From Prolixibacter sp. SD074 (GTDB lineage: Bacteria > Bacteroidota > Bacteroidia > Bacteroidales > Prolixibacteraceae), in assembly GCF_009617895.1 (NCBI RefSeq), contig NZ_BLAW01000001.1:3091001-3155000 (forward strand): a stretch of DNA of 64,000 nucleotides, in the 5' to 3' direction. Each line of letters begins with the position of its first letter. The stretch's first letter is position 1. This document shows positions 17,715-27,489 of the stretch, in pieces. A program made the translations under genes and the position numbers. The notes under the pieces are model-generated. The model was not told where the DNA came from and did not search any database. It was given only the letters and a program-made list of their open reading frames with translations.

Positions 17715-18382
17715 TTAGGCTTCAGTTGACTCCTTACCTGGCACAAGTTCCAGCTGTCCCGCTTTCCGGTCGAGCATTTCGTGATAGGCATTCTTTAAAT
17801 CCCCGGGAAGAAAACTCGTATCGACCCATTCGTGCCATTTGGGCAAGATTCGCGTGAAGCGCTTAAAAATATTGGCAATGACCTTTGCATCAATATCGGC
17901 TCTCAGCATGGCCGTTTCAAAATCACTTCGCTTCAATTTCCGCTTCTTCCCATTCAGGTTGAGAGCTAACTCTTCGGTATCACCTTCTACCACCAACTCC
18001 GATGCCACCATATCGTAAGCAGGACAAAGGTTGTAGTTTCGCTGGTCATCCTTTAGCAAGGAAAAATTCTTCAGATGCATATCGTTGTTTCCTGTCAGAA
18101 AACTAAAAACGACCTGCTCATAAAAGTTGACCACATCCAATCCGGGATGAGCAGCATATTTGAGTATTGCTTTGGCTATTTGCTCGTACGAACCTTTGTA
18201 CTTGTGCTCGGTCAATCGCTCAGTTAACTGACACATGTCCTCCATATGCAGCTTTTTGCCCCGGTTCCGATCTTCCCGTTTCGTTATGTAAGCAAGCTGG
18301 CCCGATCGTAAGTATTCCCATTTTCATCTTCGATGAGCAAGCCGGCCAAATTATCATGCATGTAAACGTTAGCTTCCTTCAT
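17715..18382 (-). pseudogene. HipA/HipT-type kinase toxin gene with a large internal deletion
   Basis: From ATG 18382 the reading gives 32 residues like the start of the HipA N-domain or HipS subunit (MKEANVYMHDNLAGLLIEDE) and then a stop at 18284-18286. From about 18305, in another frame, a HipA/HipT kinase core continues to 17715: SGQLAYITKREDR, KLHMEDMCQLTERL, the catalytic loop TGNNDMHLKNF and the metal-binding CPAYDMV. The ATP-binding region and everything between is missing (probably 200 or more codons). Bacteroidota often encode this kinase as separate hipS and hipT genes, so the deletion may have fused those two. It overlaps hipB by 14 bases. An internal ATG at 18245 could give a 176-residue fragment without kinase function. 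Confidence 0.85.
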
Positions 18383-18599
18383 GGGTCAAATCATTTCTGT
18401 CGACAGGAACCGGGCCCAGTTCGTACCCGAAAAGTTTTAGTACCTGATTCACTTTGTTCATTTGCAAAGTTGGTTTGCCCTGCTCGATCTCACGGATAAA
18501 CCGCAGGCCGACACCGGCTTTGAACGAAAGTTCTTCCTGGGTTAAACCCAAAGCCTTTCGTTTCTCTTTAACAAACTGATGTACCTTCTTACTATCCAT
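18369..18599 (-). CDS. hipB: HipB-like antitoxin (XRE-family helix-turn-helix)
   Basis: A 76-residue DNA-binding protein. The ATG at 18599 is preferred over a longer reading from 18755, because the helix-turn-helix starts at once: VKEKRKALGLTQEELSFKAG, then LRFIREIEQGKPTLQ. Its end overlaps the start of the kinase relic by 14 bases, the usual HipB-HipA coupling. The kinase is broken, so this antitoxin is now an orphan and may still repress its own promoter. A CCCGTTCGGG palindrome (18606-18615) lies directly before the start codon. Confidence 0.88.
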   Translation of the reverse strand: MDSKKVHQFVKEKRKALGLTQEELSFKAGVGLRFIREIEQGKPTLQMNKVNQVLKLFGYELGPVPVDRNDLTHEGS

Positions 18600-18605
18600 A
18601 ATATA

Positions 18606-18615
18606 CCCGTTCGGG
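18606..18615. promoter_or_regulatory. Palindrome at the hipB promoter
   Basis: CCCG-TT-CGGG sits 7 bases upstream of the hipB start, beside a TATATT on the minus strand. A HipB-type protein usually autoregulates from such a site. Binding is not shown. Confidence 0.35.
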
Positions 18616-18672
18616 ATGAATTTGACACAATAAAGAGTCCCCCGGGTTAAAAATTTTGACCACAATCCATGA

Positions 18673-18966
18673 TTATGCCCGCGTTTAACCAATATTGAAG
18701 TTGACAGCATCCGTAACAACCTCGACCGTATTCCGAAAGACAAAAAAATATACATCTACTGCGGTGTAGGACTTCGTGGTTACGTGGCACCCCGTATTCT
18801 TCGCCAAAAGGGCTTTAAAGACGTGTACAACCTTTCCGGCGGATTGAAGGTGTGCAAGGACGCCACCGCCGAACAATCCAATCGCATTAGTTACCACGAA
18901 GAGCTTTACGTCCACGAAAGTGACCCAACCGAACATGCCAAAAACCATTTCAATGTAAAAACATAA
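18673..18966 (+). pseudogene. C-terminal rhodanese-domain relic of an FAD-dependent oxidoreductase
   Basis: An open reading from about 18673 to the TAA at 18964 has no plausible early start. It matches the end of CoA-disulfide reductase/NADH oxidase-type proteins that carry a rhodanese domain: NIEVDSIRNNLDRIPKDKK, then IYIYCGVGLRGYVAPRILRQ with the active-site Cys loop CGVGLRG, then GFKDVYNLSGG. The flavoprotein part is missing. It abuts the hipB promoter region, so one deletion may have removed the 5' part. A strong terminator follows. Confidence 0.75.
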
Positions 18967-18982
18967 GTCTATCAGTCAAATA

Positions 18983-19013
18983 AAAAGGGTGTCCCGCATT
19001 GGGATACCCTTTT
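18983..19013. terminator. Bidirectional terminator
   Basis: AAAAGGGTGTCCC and GGGATACCCTTTT form a 13-bp stem (one G-T pair) with a five-base loop between the rhodanese relic and the convergent M3 peptidase gene. A- and T-runs on the two sides allow use in both directions. Confidence 0.85.
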
Positions 19014-19032
19014 CGTTTATAGTGCAGCATGA

Positions 19033-21141
19033 TTATTCTTTCAATCCACTTCTTTCCAGCAAGGCATCAACAGTCGGTTCCTGCCCACGGAAAGCTTTAT
19101 ATAGTTCCATCGGATGTTTCGTTCCACCTTTTTCCAGGATATTCTTCCGGAACGATTCGGCGGTAGCTTTATCGAAAATACCGTTCTTTTTAAACATCGA
19201 GAAGGCATCAGCATCAAGTACTTCAGCCCACTTGTAGCCATAATAACCAGCGGCGTAACCTCCGGCAAAAATGTGTGAGAAAGCGGTGTTAAAACAGCTA
19301 CCCTCCACATACGGAAACAGTTCTGTCTTATCCATCACACGACGCTCGAACGAAATTACATCTTCGGTGACCGGCTTGGTAATCGAATGCCAGGCCATGT
19401 CATCCATCCCGAAGCTCAACTGACGTTCGCTCAGGTAACCCGACTGGAAGTTGCGGGCTTTGATCAATTTGTCGACCAGCCCGGCCGGAATCTTTTCCCC
19501 TGTTTTGTAATGCACAGCAAACAAGTCGAGCCACTCTTTCTCTGTTGCCCAGTTCTCCATGATTTGCGAAGGAAGCTCCACAAAGTCGCGATACACGCCG
19601 GTCCCCGACATGCTCGGATAAACGGTGTTTGCCAGCATCCCGTGCAGCGAGTGGCCAAATTCGTGCAGGAACGTCTCCACTTCGTCAAATGTCAGCAATG
19701 ACGGCTTGGTTTCTGTGGGCTTGGTGAAATTGGTCACAACCGTGATGATCGGGCGTTCCATCTTACCGTTGATATTGCTTTGTGCGCGGAAATCGTTCAT
19801 CCAGGCGCCACCCCGTTTCCCTTCCCGCGGGAAGAAATCGAGGTACAACACCGACAAGAGGGAACCATCCTCATTGAGTACTTCGTAAGCCGTAACATCC
19901 GGATGGTACACCTGGATATCCTTATTGGCTTTAAACGTTAATCCATATAATCGGTGCGCCAGTTCGAAAACTCCTTCACGCACTTTTTCCAACTGGAAGT
20001 ATGGTTTCACTTCCTCTTCGTCGAACCCGAATTTCTCCGTTTTCAACTTTTCCGAATAATAGGCCCAATCCCAACGTTGCAGGTCACCTTTCAGCCCATT
20101 TGCTTTCGCGAAACCGGCTACTTCCTTAAATTCCTTCTCGGCATACGGTTTCGATGCTTCGTGCAACTCCTCCAGGAAACTGTCCACCTTTTCAGGCGTC
20201 TCGGCCATTCGCTCGGAAAGCACATAGTCGGCATGGCTTTTAAAGCCGAGCAAATTGGCTTTCTCCAAACGAAGGTTCACAATCTTGTGAATAATCTCTT
20301 CATTATTGTACTCGTTGTCTTTAAAGGCGCGCGAAGTATATGCCTTGTACATTTTTTCCCGCAGTTCGCGGCTATCGGCATACTTCATAAACGGCAGGTA
20401 ACTTGGATACTGCAGGTTAAACATCCAGCCTTCTTTGCCTTTCGACCTGGCCAGCTGCTGCGCCGCCTCGCGAACCGCTTCCGGCAGGCCGGAAAGGTCT
20501 TTATCGTCGGTAATCAACAGCTCAAATGCGTTGGTTTCCTCCAGCACGTTTTCACCAAATTTCAGCGAAAGCTGGGCCAGCTCGGTAGTGATTTCCGCAT
20601 ACCGTTTTTTTGCGTCACCCTGGAGATTTGCTCCGCGGCGAACAAACCCCTTGTAGGAATTCTCCAACAACCTGGCTTGCTCAGGCGTCAAATCCAGCGA
20701 TTCACGGTTATCATAAACCGCCTTTACGCGCTTGAACAGATTTTCATTCAGTGAAACGTAGTTGCCGAATTCCGACAGCTTGGGCGAGACTTCGCGGGCC
20801 ACCGCCTGCAACTCTTTGTTGGTTTCAGCCGAATTCAGATTGAAGAGCACGCCGGTTACGCGGTCGAGTTGCTCGCCGGAAACCTCGAGTGCTTCAATGG
20901 TATTCTGAAAAGTTGCCGGGTCCGGATTATTGATAATCGCATCAACGTCTTTGCGTGCTTCAGCGAGTGCAACATCGATAGCCGGGACAAAATCTTCGGT
21001 TTTGATTAAATTAAAAGGTGCCGTTTCGTGCGGCGTATCCCACTTTATTAACAGCGGATTACTTTCCGTTCCTTCGGAAGCTCCCTGTGAAGAAGCTATG
21101 CTAAATAGAATCATCATCGACAATACAATTGTTTTCTTCAT
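19033..21141 (-). CDS. dcp: M3-family zinc metallopeptidase (oligopeptidase/dipeptidyl carboxypeptidase), exported
   Basis: A 702-residue peptidase degrading short peptides. ATG 21141 is chosen because it starts a signal peptide (MKKTIVLSMMILFSIASSQG), which points to the periplasm. The zinc site is HEFGHSLH with the first His at residue 493, and the third ligand region follows at DFVELPSQIMENW. Length fits Dcp-type enzymes. It is transcribed alone and convergent with the rhodanese relic. The exact cleavage mode (oligopeptidase or dipeptidyl carboxypeptidase) is not decided by sequence. Confidence 0.92.
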   Translation of the reverse strand: MKKTIVLSMMILFSIASSQGASEGTESNPLLIKWDTPHETAPFNLIKTEDFVPAIDVALAEARKDVDAIINNPDPATFQNTIEALEVSGEQLDRVTGVLFNLNSAETNKELQAVAREVSPKLSEFGNYVSLNENLFKRVKAVYDNRESLDLTPEQARLLENSYKGFVRRGANLQGDAKKRYAEITTELAQLSLKFGENVLEETNAFELLITDDKDLSGLPEAVREAAQQLARSKGKEGWMFNLQYPSYLPFMKYADSRELREKMYKAYTSRAFKDNEYNNEEIIHKIVNLRLEKANLLGFKSHADYVLSERMAETPEKVDSFLEELHEASKPYAEKEFKEVAGFAKANGLKGDLQRWDWAYYSEKLKTEKFGFDEEEVKPYFQLEKVREGVFELAHRLYGLTFKANKDIQVYHPDVTAYEVLNEDGSLLSVLYLDFFPREGKRGGAWMNDFRAQSNINGKMERPIITVVTNFTKPTETKPSLLTFDEVETFLHEFGHSLHGMLANTVYPSMSGTGVYRDFVELPSQIMENWATEKEWLDLFAVHYKTGEKIPAGLVDKLIKARNFQSGYLSERQLSFGMDDMAWHSITKPVTEDVISFERRVMDKTELFPYVEGSCFNTAFSHIFAGGYAAGYYGYKWAEVLDADAFSMFKKNGIFDKATAESFRKNILEKGGTKHPMELYKAFRGQEPTVDALLERSGLKE

Positions 21142-21313
21142 GATTAACAATGGTCAGCTACTCTGGTTATTATTATTTTTCCTTTTAAGTCTTCATAACG
21201 TCTTTTTCATTACATGAACAGGCAAACATCCTGATTAAATATCATTAACCGGACGCAATTTCATAGTAACAGAAGGGTTACAGAATAGTTTAAATGAAAA
21301 ACGCCTGTGAAAA

Positions 21314-21940
21314 TTACTTCTTCCCGCCGCCTGTTTTCCTCTTTTGCCGGGCCAGGCGTTTTCTTGTTTTGGTCTTCATCACGCTGTAGCCAAAGCGCCC
21401 GATTTCTTTCCCGAGTGAATAGTAATGACCATGCGAATATGCAATCGGTTTGGAGCGAATCAGGCTGAAGGCATCGGTCTCCGGATCGATATACCGATCG
21501 TCAGCGATCACGTTCACCACTTCGGCCATAAACATATCGTGGCTACCCAGCGATTTCACCTCTGTCACGCGGCACTCAATACTCACCGGCGCTTCCTCCA
21601 CAATGGGACATTTCACTACCGATGCCTCGGCAGGCGTTAAACCTGTTTCTTTGAACTTGTCGTAATCGCGGCCCGAGCGCACACCACACCAATCAGTCAC
21701 GTTGGCCATTTCTTCGGTCGTCAGGTTAATGACGAATTCACCGGTCCGTTTGATGATGTCGTAGGAGTGCCTTCCGGGACGAACCGAGATGTAGCACATG
21801 GGTGGATCGGAGCAGATGGTTCCCGTCCAGGCAATCGTAATCAGGTTATATTCTTCCGGGGTATGTCCACAGCTCACCAGGGCGGACGGCAGCGGATACA
21901 GCATATTCCCCGGTTTCCAGTTTTGTTTTCCCATATTCAC
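21314..21940 (-). CDS. Flavin reductase-like (flavoredoxin-type) FMN-binding protein
   Basis: A 208-residue split-barrel flavoprotein. It shows the family pattern LVSCGHTPEEYNLITIAWTG near the start, SVRPGRHSYDIIKRTGEFVI in the middle and CRVTEVKSLGSHDMFMAEVV later. Proteins of this type bind FMN and transfer electrons. The C-terminus is unusually basic (TKTRKRLARQKRKTGGGKK), which may be a disordered tail. An in-frame ATG two codons later (MGKQNW) is an equal start. It has no operon partner: the next gene upstream is divergent. Confidence 0.85.
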   Translation of the reverse strand: MNMGKQNWKPGNMLYPLPSALVSCGHTPEEYNLITIAWTGTICSDPPMCYISVRPGRHSYDIIKRTGEFVINLTTEEMANVTDWCGVRSGRDYDKFKETGLTPAEASVVKCPIVEEAPVSIECRVTEVKSLGSHDMFMAEVVNVIADDRYIDPETDAFSLIRSKPIAYSHGHYYSLGKEIGRFGYSVMKTKTRKRLARQKRKTGGGKK

Positions 21941-22121
21941 GAAAATTTAGGCTAAAGTACAAAAATCGAAAGAAGGAAACTGAGCTTTGGGCGCTTCTGC
22001 AACTGCAAAAGCATTGTGCCGGAATATCAAATCCCTTCCGGCTTACTGAGCGATGTACATTTTGCGTTTTTACAACAGTTCTTTATACCTTTAACGAACT
22101 AATCGATAAAAATGAAAACAC

Positions 22122-23111
22122 ATGAACTATTTACCGGCATCCGATCGATACGACAACAAAATTCCGTACAACCGCTGTGGACATAGCGGACTAAAACTTC
22201 CTGCTATATCACTGGGCCTCTGGCACAACTTCGGCGGAGTTGATGTAATGGAAAATGGCCGTGCCATGCTGCGTTATGCATTCGATCATGGTGTAACACA
22301 TTTCGATTTGGCCAACAATTATGGCCCACCTCCTGGTTCAGCCGAAGAGAACTTTGGTATCATCATGAAAAAGGATTTTATACCTCACCGCGATGAACTG
22401 ATCATTTCCACCAAAGCCGGCTACCTGATGTGGGATGGCCCTTACGGGGAATGGGGTTCTCGTAAATATGTACTTTCAAGTTTGGACCAAAGTCTGAAAC
22501 GGATGGATTTGGACTATGTGGATATTTTTTATTCGCATCGATTCGATCCGGAAACACCGTTGGAAGAAACGATGGGTGCACTCAATTATGCCGTTCGTTC
22601 GGGAAAGGCACTGTATGCAGGCATATCAAACTATCCGGTTGAAGCCACCCGGGAAGCTGCCCGCATTTTAAAAGAATTGGGGACACCTTGTCTCATTCAT
22701 CAGGCTAAATATTCCATGTTCGAACGTTGGGTAGAAGATGGGCTCACCGATACGCTGGAAGAGGAAGGAATTGGTTTGATTGCTTTTTCACCGTTAGCAC
22801 AGGGGCTTTTAACCGATCGTTATCTTCACGGTATTCCGGAAGATTCGCGCGCGGCTAAATCGTGGGGATTTTTGCAAGAAGATGCGGTTCAACCGGCACT
22901 TTCGAAGGTGAAAAAATTAAATCAGGTCGCTGAGCAACGCGGTCAGTCATTGGCACAAATGGCGATTGCCTGGTTACTGCGCGACCCGCGAACAACATCC
23001 GTACTTATCGGATCCAGTTCGGTAAAACAGCTACAGAATAATCTGGCCGCACTAAAAATTCTTTCGTTTAGTGATTCTGAATTGACGAAAATCGAAGAAA
23101 TTCTGAAATAG
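22122..23111 (+). CDS. Aldo/keto reductase, YghZ/Kv-beta-like
   Basis: A 329-residue NADPH-dependent aldehyde reductase without a signal peptide. The tetrad motifs are present: HFDLANNYG, ISTKAG and DIFYSHRFDP. The region NNYGPPPGSAEENFG resembles YghZ (glyceraldehyde 3-phosphate reductase). The cofactor-binding VLIGSSSVKQLQNNL is near the C-terminus. No neighbour fixes its substrate. Confidence 0.88.
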   Translation: MNYLPASDRYDNKIPYNRCGHSGLKLPAISLGLWHNFGGVDVMENGRAMLRYAFDHGVTHFDLANNYGPPPGSAEENFGIIMKKDFIPHRDELIISTKAGYLMWDGPYGEWGSRKYVLSSLDQSLKRMDLDYVDIFYSHRFDPETPLEETMGALNYAVRSGKALYAGISNYPVEATREAARILKELGTPCLIHQAKYSMFERWVEDGLTDTLEEEGIGLIAFSPLAQGLLTDRYLHGIPEDSRAAKSWGFLQEDAVQPALSKVKKLNQVAEQRGQSLAQMAIAWLLRDPRTTSVLIGSSSVKQLQNNLAALKILSFSDSELTKIEEILK

Positions 23112-23319
23112 AAATAGAAAAAGAAAGATAATTTTCATTAGCTCATCCAGTTCTTCAGGGCAGGGAATAACAATTTTACAAAATGGTAAATAATATACCA
23201 AGTATGATGCCATACCAATTTTAACCCGTTTCATACGATTACCACCAAACGTAAACACATTATCCCTGATTTCGTTTGAAAAAGCGGCGATACAAATGAA
23301 TAGCTAGTGGAGGAATAAA

Positions 23320-23941
23320 ATGAAACCCGATTCTCAGCAACCTGAATTCAGCCACGAACTTATCAACGAAAGTAGCCCATATCTGGTTCAGCATGCCCAC
23401 AATCCGGTTAACGGGTACCCGTGGGGAGATAAGGCTCTCGAAAAAGCGAAAACGGAAAATAAGCTGCTTCTCATTAGCATCGGTTATTCAGCCTGTCACT
23501 GGTGCCATGTGATGGAGCACGAAAATTTAGAGGACACAGAGGTTGCAACTTTGATGAACCAAAACTATGTGCGTATTAAGGTTGACCGGGAAGGACGACC
23601 AGACATCGACAAAATATATATGACGGCTGTTCAATTGCTGACGCGACAGGGATGATGGCCCTTGAACTGCATTGCCCTTCCCGATGGCCGCCCAATTTGG
23701 GGTGGTACCTATTTCCCAAAAGAACAATGGCCCCATTACCTGAATACCGTTGCAGGATTATATCGTGATAACCGGCGAAAAACCGTTGAATACGCCGAAC
23801 AACTCAATCAAGGCATTATCCAGACGTCACTGGCTTCAGGGCCTGCAGAAAATAAATCCATCACGCCAAAAGAATTTGATGCAGTTCTGAAGAATATCAT
23901 CGATGATATTGACCAGGAATATTGGAATATGCCTCCATCTT
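23320..23941 (+). pseudogene. Truncated thioredoxin-domain (DUF255/YyaL/SPATA20-like) gene
   Basis: From ATG 23320 the reading matches the N-terminus of the DUF255 family: [20 protein letters not shown], the CHWCHVM active-site motif, and [10 protein letters not shown]-like sequence. An in-frame TGA (23653-23655) interrupts where relatives read GGWPLNC. The protein then continues in the same frame: NCIALPDGRPIWGGTYFPK to about DIDQEYW near 23930. After that the homology ends, and the rest of a normally near 680-residue protein is absent. Downstream bases belong to the convergent gene. Nonsense mutation plus 3' loss make it a pseudogene. Confidence 0.88.
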
Positions 23942-23958
23942 TTTATATAGCAAAGGGC

Positions 23959-24306
23959 TTAATCTGCCACATTGTCTTCAAAAACCTTGGAGAAATAACG
24001 AATCGCACAATCCTGAAGCGTTTTTTGCTTTCGTTCTTCGGTCCAGTTCGTCAGAAGAGATTTTTCGCGAAACATCGGCCAGCCATCCCGATCGGTTCCC
24101 ATCTCTTCCACCATCCCAATTTCCTTATACAAAACACAACTACCCAAATTTATCAGACTCCATTTCTCAAATTTAGAGAATTTACGTAGAGTCAATCCGC
24201 GCTCCCTCACTCCAACCAGGTACAACACGCCGTTCAGGTCAACATCCATGGCAAACATATCACTCAGCCGGTCACACAACTCTTTCCAATTTTGCGGTTT
24301 ACTCAT
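23959..24306 (-). CDS. Conserved hypothetical protein
   Basis: A 115-residue soluble protein starting MSKPQNWKELCDRLSDMF. It has an acidic/hydrophobic middle (DVDLNGVLYLVGVRERG) and a basic, charged C-terminus. I do not recognise a named domain. It looks like small Bacteroidota proteins of unknown function, and a real gene is supported by a clean reading frame and regular composition. Its 3' end lies next to the truncated DUF255 relic, so it may have replaced the missing part of that gene. Confidence 0.6.
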   Translation of the reverse strand: MSKPQNWKELCDRLSDMFAMDVDLNGVLYLVGVRERGLTLRKFSKFEKWSLINLGSCVLYKEIGMVEEMGTDRDGWPMFREKSLLTNWTEERKQKTLQDCAIRYFSKVFEDNVAD

Positions 24307-24432
24307 TTTCTTATTCTTTTTTGCAAAGGTAAAAAAAGACCTTAAAGTCGGCTATACTGTTTTCCTGCGTCTCTGTCCCCTGACAATTAAAAAGAATTAA
24401 AGTTGTGCCCACCCTGTAAAAAACAAAAATCT

Positions 24433-24440
24433 TACTTTTG
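24433..24440 (+). promoter_or_regulatory. Candidate Bacteroidota -7 element for asnS
   Basis: TACTTTTG matches the Bacteroidota -7 consensus TAnnTTTG, 34 bases before the asnS ATG. No well-spaced -33 TTTG was found. Confidence 0.45.
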
Positions 24441-24474
24441 TATTTCTGTTCAATCAGCTATAAAATATTTTACA

Positions 24475-25914
24475 ATGAAGAAGAATCAAATTATTGACAT
24501 TCTGAAATCGGGCAAGGTTGGCGCCGAAATTACAGTGAAAGGTTGGGTTAGGACCCGTCGCGGCAGCAAAAATGTAAGTTTCATCGCTTTAAATGACGGC
24601 TCAACCATCAATAATTTGCAGGTGGTAGCTGATGCTGAAAATTTTGGAGAAGAGATTCTGAAGCACATCAATACGGGTGCAGCCATTGCAGCTACCGGAA
24701 AGCTGGTCGAATCGGACGGAAGTGGTCAGTCGCTAGAATTACAGGCCGGGGAAATCGAAATCATCGGTAAAGCCGATCCGGATAAGTACCCGATTCAGCC
24801 CAAACGCCATTCGCTTGAATTTTTGCGCGAGGTAGCGCATTTACGTCCTCGGACGGCTACTTACAGCGCCATTTTCCGCATTCGGCACAAGTTGATTTTC
24901 GCCATTCACAATTTCTTTAATGAGCGTGGATTTTACAACATACATACGCCCATTGTCACCAGTTCGGATGCTGAAGGTGCCGGTGAAATGTTCCGGGTAA
25001 CCACGTTACCCATGAACGATCTTCCCAAAACGGAAGATGGCCAGATTGATTACCGCGAAGATTTCTTCGGAAAATCGGCCAATCTGACCGTTTCCGGCCA
25101 GCTGGAAGGCGAGTTATTTGCCATGGCCATGTCGCGCATATACACATTCGGACCAACATTCCGCGCCGAAAATTCAAACACTTCGCGTCACCTCGCTGAG
25201 TTTTGGATGATTGAGCCGGAAGTGGCTTTCTTCGATTTGAACGACAATATGGATTTGGCCGAAGAATTCCTGCAGTACCTCATCCGCTATGCGCTCGATA
25301 ACTGCATGGACGACTTGCTGTTCCTCAGCAAGCGCCTTCAGGAGGAAGAGAAAAACAAGCCGGCCGGCCAACGTTCGATGGAGTTAATCGAAAAGCTCAG
25401 GTTTGTAGCCGACAACGAGTTTGTCCGGCTGACTTATACCGAAGCAATTGATATTCTGAAGAATTCGAAACAGAATAAAAAAGGCAAATTTCAATATCCG
25501 ATCAAAGGATTTGGAACCGACCTGCAAAGCGAGCACGAACGTTACCTGGTAGAGAAAAAATTCCAAAAACCAGTTATCCTGACCGATTATCCGAAAGAAA
25601 TCAAAGCATTCTACATGCGGATGAATGAGGATAATAAAACAGTAGCAGCCATGGACGTGCTTTTCCCGCAAATTGGCGAAATTATTGGAGGTTCTCAGCG
25701 TGAAGAGCGCTTAGATGTATTGGAAAGCCGTATGGAAGAGATGAACATTCCTACCGATGAAATGCAGTGGTATCTCGATACCCGTCGCTTTGGCGGATGT
25801 CAGCATGCAGGATTTGGATTGGGCTTTGAGCGCTTAGTCCTGTTCGTTACCGGAATGGGAAATATCAGGGATGTCATTCCGTTCCCGAGGACGCCAAAAA
25901 ACTGTGAATTTTAA
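24475..25914 (+). CDS. asnS: Asparagine-tRNA ligase
   Basis: A 479-residue class IIb synthetase charging tRNA-Asn. ATG 24475 is chosen over a longer reading from 24403, because [20 protein letters not shown] starts the family N-terminus and the promoter element lies upstream of it. The OB-fold anticodon-binding domain ([20 protein letters not shown]) precedes the class II core with motif 2 ([20 protein letters not shown]) and motif 3 ([10 protein letters not shown]). A terminator follows. It probably forms its own transcription unit. Confidence 0.96.
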   Translation: MKKNQIIDILKSGKVGAEITVKGWVRTRRGSKNVSFIALNDGSTINNLQVVADAENFGEEILKHINTGAAIAATGKLVESDGSGQSLELQAGEIEIIGKADPDKYPIQPKRHSLEFLREVAHLRPRTATYSAIFRIRHKLIFAIHNFFNERGFYNIHTPIVTSSDAEGAGEMFRVTTLPMNDLPKTEDGQIDYREDFFGKSANLTVSGQLEGELFAMAMSRIYTFGPTFRAENSNTSRHLAEFWMIEPEVAFFDLNDNMDLAEEFLQYLIRYALDNCMDDLLFLSKRLQEEEKNKPAGQRSMELIEKLRFVADNEFVRLTYTEAIDILKNSKQNKKGKFQYPIKGFGTDLQSEHERYLVEKKFQKPVILTDYPKEIKAFYMRMNEDNKTVAAMDVLFPQIGEIIGGSQREERLDVLESRMEEMNIPTDEMQWYLDTRRFGGCQHAGFGLGFERLVLFVTGMGNIRDVIPFPRTPKNCEF

Positions 25915-25939
25915 TTAAGTTAACAACTTAAAATACATG

Positions 25940-25972
25940 AACCCCGTTAATTAATGCATTAGCGGGGTTTTA
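25940..25972 (+). terminator. Terminator after asnS
   Basis: AACCCCGTTAA pairs with TTAGCGGGGTT (one wobble) over an eight-base loop and is followed by a T-rich run. Confidence 0.85.
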
Positions 25973-26031
25973 TTTTCACTGATTATTGTTCTTTATTTTA
26001 TAAATTTCGGACAGATTAAAATCAGCCAGAG

Positions 26032-27489
26032 ATGCAAAAATTAAGTCTTCAACAAAAATTGCTGCAAAAGCTTTCTCCACAGCAGATACAAGTTATCAAG
26101 CTGTTGGAGGTTCCTACGATGCAGTTGGAGCAGCGCATCAAGAAAGAGCTGGAAGAGAATCCGGTACTGGATCTCGACAATGAAAGTTCGGATTCCGAAG
26201 AAGAAGAGTACGATAATGAACTAAAATCCAACGATGACAAGGATAATGAAGAATTCTCGGTAGACGATTACCTGAATGACGAAGATTACCCTTCGTACAA
26301 GTACACATCACAGAATTATTCAAAAGACGATAAGTTTACCGAAATCCCGTTTTCAGCCGGCGCGTCATTCCATGAATTTGTTGAACAGCAATTGACCGAA
26401 GTATCGCTTTCGGAAGACGAATTAGTACTAGCTGAGCAAATCATCGGGAACATCGATGAAGATGGCTATTTGCGCCGCGATTTGGAGTCGATTATGGACG
26501 ATTTGGCATTCATGCAGAATGTCACCACCGATGAGCCTGAACTACTTCGCATTCTTCGGGTAATTCAAGAATTTGATCCGCCTGGCGTTGGGGCGCGTAA
26601 CCTTCGCGAATGCCTAAGGCTGCAAATCGAACGAAAAGACTTGTCGAAACCGGAAATACAACTGGCTTCCCGTGTTCTTCGCGACACCTTCGATGAATTC
26701 ACGCGCAAGCATTATGACAAAATAACCCGGAAGTTTGGTATTTCCGAAGACGAGTTGAAAAAGGCAATTGATGAAATATTGAAGCTGAATCCCAAGCCTG
26801 GCAGTTCATTCAGTAATACCATCAACCGCACCAACCAAACCATTATTCCGGACTTTATTTTGGAACTGGTGGATGGTGACCTTCAGCTTTCGCTGAATCA
26901 GCGTAATGTACCCGATCTTCACATTAACGGGCATTATGCCAACATGCTCAAGGCTTACCAGGAAAACAAGAAGAACCTGAGCCGGCAGGATAAGGATACC
27001 GTGATGTTTATGAAGCAAAAGCTCGACTCGGCCAAGTGGTTCATTGATGCGATTCGCCAACGGCAGCAAACGCTTCTTCTGGTGATGAATGAAATCATCG
27101 ACTATCAGAAAGAATACTTCATGGAAGGAGATGAAACCCGCTTGCATCCGATGATCCTGAAAGATATCGCCGAAAGGACCGGACTTGATATTTCTACGGT
27201 TTCGCGCGTTTCGAACAGCAAATATATCCAAACACATTTCGGGATTTTTCCACTCAAATATTTCTTTTCCGAATCGATGCAAAAAGACACCGGCGAGGAA
27301 GTTTCTACCAGAGAAATCAAACAAATTCTCAAGGAATGCATTGAGGGAGAGGACAAACGCAAGCCATTAACCGACCAGGCGTTGGCCGAAATACTGAAAC
27401 AGAAATCATACCCGATTGCACGTCGCACTGTTGCCAAATACCGCGAGCAAATGGATATTCCGGTAGCCCGGATGCGAAAGGAGTTATAA
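26032..27489 (+). CDS. rpoN: RNA polymerase sigma-54 factor
   Basis: A 485-residue alternative sigma factor. The Gln-rich activator-interacting region I (LSLQQKLLQKLSPQQIQVIK) is followed by an acidic region II (about residues 45-85), the core-binding domain, and the RpoN box ARRTVAKYRE near the C-terminus, which binds the -24 promoter element. All parts are intact. No sigma-54 activator gene is in the window. Confidence 0.96.
   Translation: MQKLSLQQKLLQKLSPQQIQVIKLLEVPTMQLEQRIKKELEENPVLDLDNESSDSEEEEYDNELKSNDDKDNEEFSVDDYLNDEDYPSYKYTSQNYSKDDKFTEIPFSAGASFHEFVEQQLTEVSLSEDELVLAEQIIGNIDEDGYLRRDLESIMDDLAFMQNVTTDEPELLRILRVIQEFDPPGVGARNLRECLRLQIERKDLSKPEIQLASRVLRDTFDEFTRKHYDKITRKFGISEDELKKAIDEILKLNPKPGSSFSNTINRTNQTIIPDFILELVDGDLQLSLNQRNVPDLHINGHYANMLKAYQENKKNLSRQDKDTVMFMKQKLDSAKWFIDAIRQRQQTLLLVMNEIIDYQKEYFMEGDETRLHPMILKDIAERTGLDISTVSRVSNSKYIQTHFGIFPLKYFFSESMQKDTGEEVSTREIKQILKECIEGEDKRKPLTDQALAEILKQKSYPIARRTVAKYREQMDIPVARMRKEL

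Noticed and set aside
19954-20754. Long plus-strand ORF of 266 codons inside the M3 peptidase gene
   Set aside because: It is antisense to a clear gene with intact motifs. Its product is low-complexity aromatic/basic and matches no family.
23653-23655. In-frame TGA in the DUF255 gene as possible selenocysteine
   Set aside because: Relatives have Gly, not Cys, at this place, no SECIS-like hairpin is evident, and the gene is also truncated downstream.
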